Positions 42,025 through 50,090 of a stretch of DNA of 64,000 nt are shown piece after piece (within the stretch, counting starts at the first letter, position 1; each line of letters starts with the position of its first letter). The DNA is from Sphingomonadales bacterium. Lineage in GTDB: Bacteria > Pseudomonadota > Alphaproteobacteria > Sphingomonadales > Sphingomonadaceae. Under the pieces are notes generated by a model that did no database searches, had not been told where the DNA came from, and saw nothing but the letters and a program-made list of their open reading frames with translations. Position numbers and translations under genes: made by a program. The stretch covers positions 124,001-188,000 of the forward strand of contig JADKCA010000003.1 of NCBI GenBank assembly GCA_016714795.1. The letters are read 5' to 3'.

Positions 42025-42860
42025 CCGCCATTATACCAGGCCTGGACAGCAGCCCAGGCCTCGTCCGCCGTTTCGACGCGGGTAATAATGTCCAGATCGC
42101 GCCGGTTGATCACGCCTTCATCAGCCAGCGCTTCGAAATTGACGACGCGATCCCAGAAATCTGCTCCGAACAGCAGCACCGGCATCGGCTTGATCTTTCC
42201 GGTCTGGATCAAAGTCAGCAATTCGAAAAACTCGTCAAACGTGCCGAATCCGCCGGGGAAGACCGCCACGGCCCGCGCGCGCAGCAGGAAGTGCATCTTG
42301 CGCAGCGCGAAATAGTGGAACTGGAAGCTGAGCGAGGGCGTGACATAAGGGTTGGGGGCTTGTTCGTGCGGCAGCACGATGTTGAGCCCCACGCTCTCCT
42401 TGCCCACATCCTCCGCACCGCGATTGGCGGCCTCCATGATCGAAGGTCCGCCGCCTGAGCACACGACGAAGTGCCGCGTGCCATCCGCATCGACCGGCGC
42501 CATGCTGGCTAGCTGCGCCAGTTTCCGGGCTTCTGCATAATATTTGGACTTAGCCTCCAGGCTGGTGGCGATGTCCGCATCCTCACTGTTGCCCATCCGG
42601 CCAGGCTCTGGAATGCGCGCCGAACCATACATGACGAAGGTGGAACCGATCTTCGCTTCATCCATCAGCAGTTCGGGCTTGAGCAGCTCCAGCTGGAAGC
42701 GGACAGGGCGCAGATCCTCACGCAGAAGAAAGTCCGTATCCTGAAAGGCCAGCTTGTAAGAGGGGCTGCGCGTCTGGTCCGTCTCACGGTCCAGCTTGGC
42801 AAAATCGGCATCTTTGCGGGCGTCATGAAAGACGCGCTTGGGGATTTTCGGATTGTTCAT
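42006..42860 (-). CDS. LOG-family protein, long form (TIGR00730-like)
   Basis: A 284-residue cytosolic protein. An N-terminal extension of about 75 residues (RDLRP-type FLLREDLRPVRFQLELL) precedes the LOG core, which has FVMYGSARIPEP, VVCSGGGPSIMEAANRGAEDVG and the motif FPGGFGTFDEFFELLTLIQ. It should cleave the N-glycosidic bond of purine nucleoside monophosphates. The start MNNPKIPKRVF was chosen since the upstream codons run into promoter sequence. It is the second LOG member in this window. Confidence 0.9.
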   Translation of the reverse strand: MNNPKIPKRVFHDARKDADFAKLDRETDQTRSPSYKLAFQDTDFLLREDLRPVRFQLELLKPELLMDEAKIGSTFVMYGSARIPEPGRMGNSEDADIATSLEAKSKYYAEARKLAQLASMAPVDADGTRHFVVCSGGGPSIMEAANRGAEDVGKESVGLNIVLPHEQAPNPYVTPSLSFQFHYFALRKMHFLLRARAVAVFPGGFGTFDEFFELLTLIQTGKIKPMPVLLFGADFWDRVVNFEALADEGVINRRDLDIITRVETADEAWAAVQAWYNGGQTMKL

Positions 42861-42870
42861 TGCACCGGGT

Positions 42871-43521
42871 TTAGCGGCAATATGGCCCGCGCCCAAGATC
42901 GAAATGCAAATGATTGTAATGCGCCGCGTTATAGTCCGGGCTGAGCACGGTCTGGAATCGCTTGCACGCCCCACCCCGAATCGTGCGCAGGAACTCACGC
43001 TCGTCATTCATGCCGTTCCAGCCTGCAACAATGGTCACGCGCCGCCCGTTGGAGAGCAGAAATCCGCCAATATCAATGGCATTGCCGGTTGCATGTTCGG
43101 ACCGGTTGCCTGCCGCCTGCGGCCTGCCGATGACATTGCGGCAGGAATAGCCGCCCATTGATTCGATCTTCACCACCCGCGCGCCGAACGCCTTGCGCGC
43201 GGCGGGCTGGAGCGTGTCTTTGGTCCATTCCCCCAGCGCGCGCGCAACATCGCACTTCACCGCTTTCACGTTGGTGACGGGAATGCCCACATCATAAAGC
43301 TGGACGGATGCCGTCTGCGAACAGCCATTGCCAAAATCCTGCTCAGCCAGAAAGGCATAGCGCGCCTTCATCTTGTCGAGATCAGACAGGCACTGGCGCG
43401 CATCCTTGGTGGCGGGACGTGACAATTTCTGCTTGTTTTTCCCCGGCGCACGATCCGGCGGCCCCACACAGGCCGATACCGCCAGAAGCGCGGAAAACAG
43501 GCAGAGAGAGCGTCTGATCAT
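42871..43521 (-). CDS. extensin-like family lipoprotein
   Basis: A 216-residue protein; residues 1-18 end in a lipobox (AVSAC). The extensin-like C-terminal domain (about 60-216) has VSVQLYDVG-like ASVQLYDVGIPVTN, YSCRNVIG, SEHATGNAIDIGGF, and HYNHLHFDLGRG. The His/Asp/His set in SEHATGNAIDI and HYNHLHFD resembles DD-/LD-carboxypeptidase (VanY/peptidase M15) zinc sites, hinting at peptidoglycan trimming. It lies ten bases upstream of the LOG gene on the minus strand. Confidence 0.85.
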   Translation of the reverse strand: MIRRSLCLFSALLAVSACVGPPDRAPGKNKQKLSRPATKDARQCLSDLDKMKARYAFLAEQDFGNGCSQTASVQLYDVGIPVTNVKAVKCDVARALGEWTKDTLQPAARKAFGARVVKIESMGGYSCRNVIGRPQAAGNRSEHATGNAIDIGGFLLSNGRRVTIVAGWNGMNDEREFLRTIRGGACKRFQTVLSPDYNAAHYNHLHFDLGRGPYCR

Positions 43522-43578
43522 AGCGCCATCATGCGCGCGACATGGTTAACGCGCTGCTAACGCATCCGTTGAATTGCC

Positions 43579-43662
43579 TTGACGCTGACACATTTGTCCC
43601 TAAACGCGGCGCCGGGCCACGCGGTCCCAACGCCGCGCTGCTCTCTGCAAGGAGACGCTTAC
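43579..43662 (+). promoter_or_regulatory. serC promoter and structured leader (serC-motif candidate)
   Basis: TTGACG (43579-43584) and TAAACG (43601-43606), 16 bases apart, form a plausible promoter. The leader then folds as CGCGGCG (43605-43611) with CGCCGCG (43631-43637), an inner GGGCC/GGTCC stem, and a small CTCT/GGAG hairpin that encloses the Shine-Dalgarno GGAGA. The position and CTCTCTGCAAGGAGACGC ending match my memory of the alphaproteobacterial serC RNA motif. Confidence 0.55.
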
Positions 43663-44790
43663 ATGACTGATGTTGCCAAGCCGACCACGAAGCCCGTGCG
43701 TCCGCACTTTTCCTCCGGTCCCTGCGCAAAGCCGCCGGGTTGGGAGGCTTCCAAGCTCCAGACCGAATGCCTCGGCCGCTCGCATCGCGCGAAAATCGGC
43801 AAGTCTCGCCTGCAACTGGCGATCGACCTGACCCGCGACGTGCTGGGCGTACCCGATACGCACCGCATCGGCATCGTGCCCGGTTCGGATACCGGTGCCG
43901 TTGAAATGGCGCTGTGGAGCCTGCTCGGCGCGCGCGGCGTGACGATGCTGGCATGGGAAAGCTTTGGTGAAGGTTGGGTCACCGATGTCAACAAGCAGCT
44001 GAAATTGAACGCTACTGTGCTCAACGCACCCTATGGCGAAATCCCCGATCTGTCGGCGGTCAACTGGGCCGATGACGTGGTCTTCACCTGGAACGGCACC
44101 ACCAGCGGCGCGCGCGTGCCCAATGGGGACTGGATTGCGGACGACCGTGAAGGCCTGTCCATCTGTGACGCGACCTCTGCCGTATTCGCCTATGACATGC
44201 CGTGGGACAAGCTCGATGTCGTCACCTTCTCATGGCAGAAGGTGCTGGGCGGAGAAGGCGCGCATGGCGTGCTGATCCTCGGCCCGCGTGCTGTCGAGCG
44301 GCTGGAAACGCACACGCCCGCATGGCCGCTGCCCAAGATTTTCCGCCTGATGAGCAAGGGCAAGCTTTCCGAAGGCATCTTCAAGGGCGAAACGATCAAC
44401 ACGCCCTCGATGCTCGCTGTGGAAGATGTGATCTTCGCGCTCGAATGGGCGAAGTCGATCGGCGGCCTTGAAGGCCTGATGGCGCGTAGCAACGCCAATG
44501 CAGCAGCGCTCGGCAAGATCGTGCGCGAACGCAACTGGCTCGGGCATCTCGCGGGTGATGAAGCAACGCGCTCCACCACTTCGGTCTGCCTGACCGTAGA
44601 CGGGGCCGATGCGGACTTCATCAAGGCGTTTGCCGGTCTCCTTGAAAAGGAAGATGCGGCCTATGACATCGCCGGATACCGCGATGCCCCTCCGGGCCTG
44701 CGCATCTGGTGTGGTGCCACCGTAGACACGGCAGACGTGGAAGCGCTCGGTCCATGGTTCGATTACGCCTGGGCGACGCTCAAAAGCTAA
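43663..44790 (+). CDS. serC: phosphoserine transaminase
   Basis: Converts 3-phosphohydroxypyruvate and glutamate to phosphoserine in serine synthesis. The 375-residue protein starts MTDVAKPTTK. PHFSSGPCAKPPGW and GRSHRAKIGKSRL are alphaproteobacterial SerC hallmarks, and the PLP lysine is in TFSWQKVLGGEGAHG. GGAG nine bases upstream sits in the leader hairpin. serA follows on the same strand after 143 bases of repeat-bearing DNA; both are likely one transcription unit. Confidence 0.95.
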   Translation: MTDVAKPTTKPVRPHFSSGPCAKPPGWEASKLQTECLGRSHRAKIGKSRLQLAIDLTRDVLGVPDTHRIGIVPGSDTGAVEMALWSLLGARGVTMLAWESFGEGWVTDVNKQLKLNATVLNAPYGEIPDLSAVNWADDVVFTWNGTTSGARVPNGDWIADDREGLSICDATSAVFAYDMPWDKLDVVTFSWQKVLGGEGAHGVLILGPRAVERLETHTPAWPLPKIFRLMSKGKLSEGIFKGETINTPSMLAVEDVIFALEWAKSIGGLEGLMARSNANAAALGKIVRERNWLGHLAGDEATRSTTSVCLTVDGADADFIKAFAGLLEKEDAAYDIAGYRDAPPGLRIWCGATVDTADVEALGPWFDYAWATLKS

Positions 44791-44792
44791 AT

Positions 44793-44925
44793 CCCTCTCC
44801 CCTTCAGGGGAGAGGCTAGGAGCGGGGCTGTATCCTGCCTCTCTTCACTTCGAGTTTTCATTCATCATAGGGCCGGTGGCGGCGGACTCCCCCTCTCCCC
44901 GGCCCTCTCCCCAAAAGGGAGAGGG
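44793..44925. repeat. two CCCTCTCCCC palindromes between serC and serA
   Basis: CCTCTCCCC (44794-44802) pairs perfectly with GGGGAGAGG (44807-44815), and a second copy, CCCTCTCCC (44903-44911) with GGGAGAGGG (44917-44925), is preceded by one more CCCTCTCCCC unit at 44891. The last arm lies within ten bases of the serA start and supplies its purine-rich ribosome binding site. Confidence 0.75.
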
Positions 44926-44933
44926 AGCACGAC

Positions 44934-46517
44934 ATGACCAAACCCAAAGTTCTCATTTCCGACAAGATGGACCCCAACGCTGCACGCATCTTTGAAGAGC
45001 GTGGTTGCGATGTGGATGTCATCACCGGCCAGACACCGGAAGAGCTGAAAGCCATCATCGGCCAATATGAAGGCCTTGCCATCCGCAGCTCGACCACCGT
45101 CACCCCGGAAATCCTGGAAGCCGCGACCAATTTGAAGGTCATCGGCCGGGCCGGAATCGGCGTGGACAATGTCGATATTCCCGCCGCTTCGGCCAAGGGT
45201 GTTGTTGTGATGAACACGCCGTTCGGCAACTCAATCACCACCGCAGAACATGCCATCGCGCTGATGTTTGCCGTGGCCCGCCATATTCCGGAAGCCAATG
45301 CGCAGACGCAGGCGGGCCTGTGGCCGAAGAACGGCTTCATGGGCGTGGAGCTGACCGGCAAGACGCTGGGCCTGATCGGCGCGGGCAATATCGGTTCCAT
45401 CGTCGCCAGCCGCGCCCTCGGCCTCAAGATGAAGGTCGTTGCTTTCGACCCCTTCCTCACGCCTGAACGCGCGGTGGAAATGGGCGTTGAGAAAGCAGAG
45501 CTGGACACGCTGCTTGCCAAGGCGGATTTCATCACGCTGCACACCCCCCTGACCGATCAGACGCGCAACATTCTGAGCAAAGAGAATCTCGCCAAGACCA
45601 AGAAGGGCGTGCGCATCATCAACTGCGCGCGCGGCGGGCTGATCGACGAGGCCGCGCTCAAGGACGCTTTGGATTCGGGTCATGTCGCGGGCGCGGCGCT
45701 GGACGTGTTTGCCAAGGAACCGGCCAAGGAAAGCCCGTTGTTCGGCACACACAATTTCATCTGCACGCCGCATCTGGGCGCGTCCACCAACGAAGCGCAG
45801 GTGAATGTCGCGCTTCAGGTAGCAGAGCAGATGGCGGACTATCTCGTCACCGGCGGCGTCACCAACGCACTCAACATGCCAAGCCTCAGCGCAGAAGAAG
45901 CGCCCAAACTGAAGCCTTATATGGCGCTGGCAGAGCGTCTGGGCAGTCTTGTCGGCCAGCTGGCGCACGACAATCTGACGCAGATCAGCATCGAAGTGGA
46001 AGGCGCTGCCGCCCAACTGAACATCAAGCCGATCACCGGCGCGGTGCTGGCGGGCCTGATGCGCCGCTATTCAGACACGGTGAACATGGTCAACGCGCCG
46101 TTCCTGGCGAAGGAACGCGGCATGGACATTCGCGAAATCCGTCATGACAAGGAAGGCGTCTATCACACGCTCGTCCGCGTCACGGTGGAAACCAGCGCGG
46201 GGCCGCGTTCGGTGGCGGGCACCTTGTTCGGCAACACCGAACCACGCCTTGTGGACATTTTCGGCATCGGTATCGAAGCCGATCTGGACGGCCACATGCT
46301 CTATATCGTGAACGAGGATGCGCCCGGCTTCATCGGGCGCGTCGGCACGCTGCTGGGTGCGAATGCGCTGAACATCGGCACCTTCCATCTGGGCCGGAAA
46401 TCTGCCGGCGGCGAAGCGATCCTGCTGCTCTCCATGGACAGCGCGATCCCCGAAACCGTCCTCAACGAAGCGCGCAAGCTGCCGGGCGTGAAGACGGTGA
46501 AGGCGCTGAAGTTCTGA
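44934..46517 (+). CDS. serA: D-3-phosphoglycerate dehydrogenase
   Basis: The first committed step of serine synthesis, 3-phosphoglycerate to phosphohydroxypyruvate. The 527-residue form has the nucleotide fold (LGLIGAGNIGSIVASRA, about residues 147-163), catalytic Arg, Glu and His in NCARGGLIDEAAL and TPHLGASTNEA, a central ASB domain (about 320-450) and a C-terminal ACT domain (MLYIVNEDAPGFIGRVGTLL) for serine feedback control. The start lies directly behind a palindromic repeat. Next to serC it forms the serine pathway pair. Confidence 0.96.
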   Translation: MTKPKVLISDKMDPNAARIFEERGCDVDVITGQTPEELKAIIGQYEGLAIRSSTTVTPEILEAATNLKVIGRAGIGVDNVDIPAASAKGVVVMNTPFGNSITTAEHAIALMFAVARHIPEANAQTQAGLWPKNGFMGVELTGKTLGLIGAGNIGSIVASRALGLKMKVVAFDPFLTPERAVEMGVEKAELDTLLAKADFITLHTPLTDQTRNILSKENLAKTKKGVRIINCARGGLIDEAALKDALDSGHVAGAALDVFAKEPAKESPLFGTHNFICTPHLGASTNEAQVNVALQVAEQMADYLVTGGVTNALNMPSLSAEEAPKLKPYMALAERLGSLVGQLAHDNLTQISIEVEGAAAQLNIKPITGAVLAGLMRRYSDTVNMVNAPFLAKERGMDIREIRHDKEGVYHTLVRVTVETSAGPRSVAGTLFGNTEPRLVDIFGIGIEADLDGHMLYIVNEDAPGFIGRVGTLLGANALNIGTFHLGRKSAGGEAILLLSMDSAIPETVLNEARKLPGVKTVKALKF

Positions 46518-46526
46518 GCTGTATAG

Positions 46527-46560
46527 CCCTCTCCCCTTTGGGGAGAGGGTTGGGAGAGGG
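46527..46560. repeat. CCCTCTCCCC palindrome downstream of serA
   Basis: CCCTCTCCCC (46527-46536) and GGGGAGAGGG (46540-46549) make a perfect 10-bp stem with a 3-base loop, followed by a partial direct copy, TTGGGAGAGGG. It is ten bases past the serA stop and just ahead of the DUF559 gene, so it could act as a terminator or as the left border of a DUF559 cassette. Confidence 0.75.
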
Positions 46561-46572
46561 CCCGAATGGACC

Positions 46573-47009
46573 ATGCCACGCAAAGATCCCACGCTCCTCA
46601 GCCATGCCAAAACCATGCGATCCGAGCCGACTGGGGCGGATGCCAAGCTTTGGCAGTATTTGCGCGCCAAACGGCTGAACGATGTCAAATTCTCCCGTCA
46701 GGTCTTGATCGGATGCTACATTGCTGATTTCGCGGCGCGCTCTACAAGCTTGCGATCGAACTTGACGGCGATAGCCACGCCGACCAAGAGGCCTATGACC
46801 ATCACAGAACAGAAGCTTTACAGCGGGATGGCTGGACCATTCTCTGCTTCACAAACTCTGCCGTGACCCGAAATATCGAAGGCGTATTGACCGTGATACT
46901 GCGAGCATTGGACACAGCCCCTCTCCCCGGCCCTCTCCCCGGCCCTCTCCCCGCCCTCTCCCCAAAGGGGAGAGGGAAATATGACCCTCCTCCCCACCGG
47001 ATTCCGTGA
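46573..47009 (+). pseudogene. DUF559-family endonuclease-like gene, frame broken
   Basis: The first frame reads MRSEPTGADAKLWQYLR and LIGCYIADFAAR, the DUF559 (Vsr-like nuclease fold) start. At about 46742 it slips by one base. The other frame then gives KLAIELDGDSHADQEAYD, RTEALQRDGWTIL and TNSAVTRNIEGVL, the rest of the domain with the catalytic-like Glu/Asp (IELDGDSH) and an intact C-terminus. One missing base explains it. After the domain, the frame runs through the CCCTCTCCCC repeats and into hisZ. These genes are often found bracketed by such palindromes. Confidence 0.78.
46918..46976. repeat. tandem CCCTCTCCCC units ending in a palindrome before hisZ
   Basis: Four copies of a 10-12 base unit (CCCTCTCCCCGG type) run from 46918 to 46963, and the last forms a perfect 10-bp stem with GGGGAGAGGG (46967-46976) around AAA. 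The hisZ ATG is four bases further on, so the right arm is its ribosome binding site. There are no variable spacers. Confidence 0.75.
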
Positions 47010-48042
47010 CCGCCTTCCGCCTGAAGCCGATGCGTCTGCGCGGCTGGTGCGCGCGATTCTCGATACGGTTGCAGGCTATGGCTATGAGCGGGTGCAGCCG
47101 CCGCTGGCCGAGTTCGAAGCCACGCTGGCGGGCGGGAAGGCCAATCTTCTGCGTTTCGTCGATCCTGTTTCCGGTGAGATGATGGCCGTGCGGTCAGACA
47201 TTACCGGTCAGGTCGGGCGCATCGCCACCAGCCGGATGGGCCACCATCCCCGCCCGGTGCGGCTCTCTTATGGCGGGCCGGTGGTGAAGCTGAAAGCCAC
47301 GCAGTTGCGCCCTGAACGCGAAATGATGCAGGTCGGCGCAGAACTCATCGGATCGGACGAGGTGTTCGCCGCCACCGAGATCATGACCGTTGCGGTGGAG
47401 GCGTTGCAGGCGGCGGGCGTGAAGGACATCACGCTTGACCTGACTCTGCCCGATCTGATCGACACGCTGGCCCCCGATGGCGACGTGGCCGAGATCAAGG
47501 CACGGCTCGACGCCAAGGATGCGGCCAATGTGCCCGCCGCCTTTGCGCCGCTGATCGCCGCTGCCGGACCCGTGGCGGACGCGCTTGATCGGCTGCGCAC
47601 GTTCGACACGGCGGGACTGCTCACGCAGAGGCTGGCCGATCTGGAAGCGATTGTCGCAGCCCTGCCGCAAGGCATCACGGTCACGCTTGATCCCACCGAA
47701 CGGCACGGCTTTGAATATCAGACATGGTTGGGCTTTTCGCTTTTCTCTCCGCAAGCGAGCGGCGAAATCGGGCGCGGCGGGGCCTATCGCATTGGAAACG
47801 AAGCCGCGTTCGGCTTTTCGGCCTATGTCGACCCGCTGATTGATGCCGGGCTGGGCTGGCCGGAACGGCGGCGGCTGTTCCTGCCAGAAGGCAGCATGGC
47901 AGCGAAAGCCGCTAAACTGCGCGCCGAGGGCTGGGTGACGGTGGCCCAATTCGGGCCGGATGATACCGCGCAGGCACAATTGTGCACACACGTCCTCTCC
48001 AACGGCCAGCCGGTCGCGCTGGAGGATATGCCGAGCTCGTGA
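46981..48042 (+). CDS. hisZ: ATP phosphoribosyltransferase regulatory subunit
   Basis: HisZ is a class II aminoacyl-tRNA-synthetase-fold subunit that pairs with short HisG in histidine synthesis. The 353-residue protein has LPTGFRDRLPPEA, motif 2-like sequence around VRSDITGQVGRIA and RPVRLSYGGPVVK, and a C-terminal extension ending LEDMPSS. It lacks the anticodon-binding HGT domain of HisS. It is followed by purA. The presence of HisZ implies the short form of HisG elsewhere in the genome. Confidence 0.93.
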   Translation: MTLLPTGFRDRLPPEADASARLVRAILDTVAGYGYERVQPPLAEFEATLAGGKANLLRFVDPVSGEMMAVRSDITGQVGRIATSRMGHHPRPVRLSYGGPVVKLKATQLRPEREMMQVGAELIGSDEVFAATEIMTVAVEALQAAGVKDITLDLTLPDLIDTLAPDGDVAEIKARLDAKDAANVPAAFAPLIAAAGPVADALDRLRTFDTAGLLTQRLADLEAIVAALPQGITVTLDPTERHGFEYQTWLGFSLFSPQASGEIGRGGAYRIGNEAAFGFSAYVDPLIDAGLGWPERRRLFLPEGSMAAKAAKLRAEGWVTVAQFGPDDTAQAQLCTHVLSNGQPVALEDMPSS

Positions 48043-48200
48043 TCTTGCGCTGACGTCCTCCCGTTTGCGTCGAACGAATGGGTGGACGTTCCGCCGCCGG
48101 TTGCATAAGGAATGCCCCCGGCGAATCCCTTCGCGGAAACTGTCTTCTGCGCAGAAAAAGGCCAAACGGGGCTCTGTCCCGATCCTCAGGGAAACTCTCG

Positions 48201-49490
48201 ATGGCGAATGTTACGGTGATCGGCGCCCAATGGGGCGACGAAGGCAAAGGCAAGATTGTGGACTGGCTGGCGAGCCGCGCCGACGTGGTCGTCCGCTTTC
48301 AGGGCGGGCATAATGCGGGGCACACGCTGGTGGTGGGCGACACCACTTACAAGCTCAGCCTGCTTCCCTCCGGCATTGTCCGTGGCACGCTTTCGGTCAT
48401 CGGCAATGGCGTGGTGCTTGATCCTTGGCATTTCCGCGATGAAGTCACCAAGCTCAAGGGCCAGGGTGTCGAAATCAATCCGCAGAATCTGCACATTGCC
48501 GAAAATGCGCCGCTCATCCTCCCCTTCCACCGCGATCTGGATGGCCTGCGCGAGGAAGCGGCAGGCGCGGGCAAGATCGGCACCACCGGGCGCGGCATTG
48601 GCCCGGCCTATGAAGACAAGGTCGGCCGCCGCGCGATCCGCGTTTGCGATCTGGCGCATCTGGATGATCTGGATGCCCAACTGGACCGCATCTGCGCGCA
48701 TCACGACGCGCTGCGCGCTGGCTTTGGCAAACCCCCGATCGACCGGCAGCGCCTGCTCGACGATCTGATGGATATTGCCGCTTATATCCTGCCCTTCTCC
48801 AAGCCGGTCTGGGTCACGCTCAACAAGGCCAAGAGGGATGGCAAGCGCGTTCTGTTCGAAGGCGCGCAGGGCGTGCTGCTCGATGTCGATCACGGCACCT
48901 ATCCGTTCGTCACCTCGTCCAACACGATTGCGGGGACGGCATCAGGCGGCTCCGGCCTTGGCCCGTCTTCGGTCGGCTTTGTGCTGGGCATTGTGAAGGC
49001 GTACACCACGCGCGTCGGTTCCGGCCCCTTCCCCACCGAGCTGGAAGATGAAACCGGCCAGAGACTGGGCGAACGCGGCCATGAATTCGGCACCGTTACC
49101 GGGCGCAAACGGCGCTGCGGCTGGTTTGATTCGGTGCTCGTCCGCCAGTCTGCCGCCGTGTCCGGCATCACCGGCATCGCACTGACCAAGCTGGACGTGC
49201 TCGACGGGTTCGAGACGCTGAAAATCTGCACCGGCTACAAGATTGGCGACAAGAGCTACGATTATCTGCCACCCCATGCGGCTGATCAGGCGCGCGTCGA
49301 GCCCGTCTATGAAGAGATGGAAGGCTGGCAGGAAACCACGGCCGGTGCACGCAGCTGGGCCGATCTGCCTGCACAGGCGATCAAATATGTCCGCCGGATT
49401 GAGGAACTGATCCAGTGCCCGGTGGCGCTGGTCTCCACCTCGCCCGAACGCGAGGACACCATCCTCGTCCGCGATCCGTTTGCGGACTAA
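48201..49490 (+). CDS. purA: adenylosuccinate synthetase
   Basis: Condenses IMP and aspartate with GTP to adenylosuccinate, the first step to AMP. The 429-residue enzyme has the GTP loop GAQWGDEGKGKIVDW (residues 8-22), GHNAGHT, GRGIGPAYEDK and the IMP/Asp motif GTVTGRKRRCGW. The start MANVTVIG is family-typical; the 158-base leader after hisZ contains no clear riboswitch. Confidence 0.97.
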   Translation: MANVTVIGAQWGDEGKGKIVDWLASRADVVVRFQGGHNAGHTLVVGDTTYKLSLLPSGIVRGTLSVIGNGVVLDPWHFRDEVTKLKGQGVEINPQNLHIAENAPLILPFHRDLDGLREEAAGAGKIGTTGRGIGPAYEDKVGRRAIRVCDLAHLDDLDAQLDRICAHHDALRAGFGKPPIDRQRLLDDLMDIAAYILPFSKPVWVTLNKAKRDGKRVLFEGAQGVLLDVDHGTYPFVTSSNTIAGTASGGSGLGPSSVGFVLGIVKAYTTRVGSGPFPTELEDETGQRLGERGHEFGTVTGRKRRCGWFDSVLVRQSAAVSGITGIALTKLDVLDGFETLKICTGYKIGDKSYDYLPPHAADQARVEPVYEEMEGWQETTAGARSWADLPAQAIKYVRRIEELIQCPVALVSTSPEREDTILVRDPFAD

Positions 49491-49499
49491 GGCCAGCGT

Positions 49500-50042
49500 C
49501 TAATCGGGATCGGGCAAGCCTTCCGGGCCATGGCGAAGAATGGCCTCCGCCAGCTGTTCCGCTCCTTTGGCATTGGGGTCGATCCTGAGGCGATGCCCAC
49601 TGGCAAAGACCAGTTCGAACTCCTGCGTCCAGCGTTGGCGGCAGTCCACGAGCGTCTTGAGATCATCCTGAACGCGCACGCCGCCGCGCCTGAACGTTAT
49701 GATTGATCCGCGCCATTGCACATCCTGGCGGAGGAGCCTCCATATCTGCGCCGCGCACATCATGATCGCCAGCGTGAAAGCGACAATCAACCAGCCGAGA
49801 ATCTGCATTTGCTGCACGCCATCGGCGCGGCTGGACCCCACGAACAGCCAGACATAAACGAACAGGCTGGTCAGCGCCGTCCCCAGAATGACGCCGGTCC
49901 AATGCAGCGCGCTGGGCCGGATGCACTTCCATCCGCGCTTGTCCGTCACGCCGCGCGCACCCCAGCGGGCCAGCGCCGTGGCCACTGCGCCACCGGCAAG
50001 GCCCGTCAGGATCGGGGAGAGACTGGAAAGATCAATGCCCAT
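49500..50042 (-). CDS. membrane protein of unknown function
   Basis: A 180-residue protein with three hydrophobic stretches (about 10-26, 48-68 and 83-103) followed by a soluble beta-rich C-terminus with GSIITFRRGGVRVQDDL and ELVFASGHRLRIDP. The tail resembles small PH-like or bPH2 domains, but I do not name it. It is convergent with purA, with only nine bases between stops. Confidence 0.7.
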   Translation of the reverse strand: MGIDLSSLSPILTGLAGGAVATALARWGARGVTDKRGWKCIRPSALHWTGVILGTALTSLFVYVWLFVGSSRADGVQQMQILGWLIVAFTLAIMMCAAQIWRLLRQDVQWRGSIITFRRGGVRVQDDLKTLVDCRQRWTQEFELVFASGHRLRIDPNAKGAEQLAEAILRHGPEGLPDPD

Positions 50043-50090
50043 GATCCCGCCAGAATTGCCGGAACAGGTTGAAATTTGCCTAAACGCGGA

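Noticed and set aside
44858..45544. A 228-codon minus-strand frame across the serA start
   Set aside because: It is antisense to the serA N-terminal nucleotide fold and reads through repeats.
46918..46976. Tandem short repeats considered as a CRISPR array
   Set aside because: Units of 10-12 bases are contiguous with no variable spacers and no cas genes are nearby.
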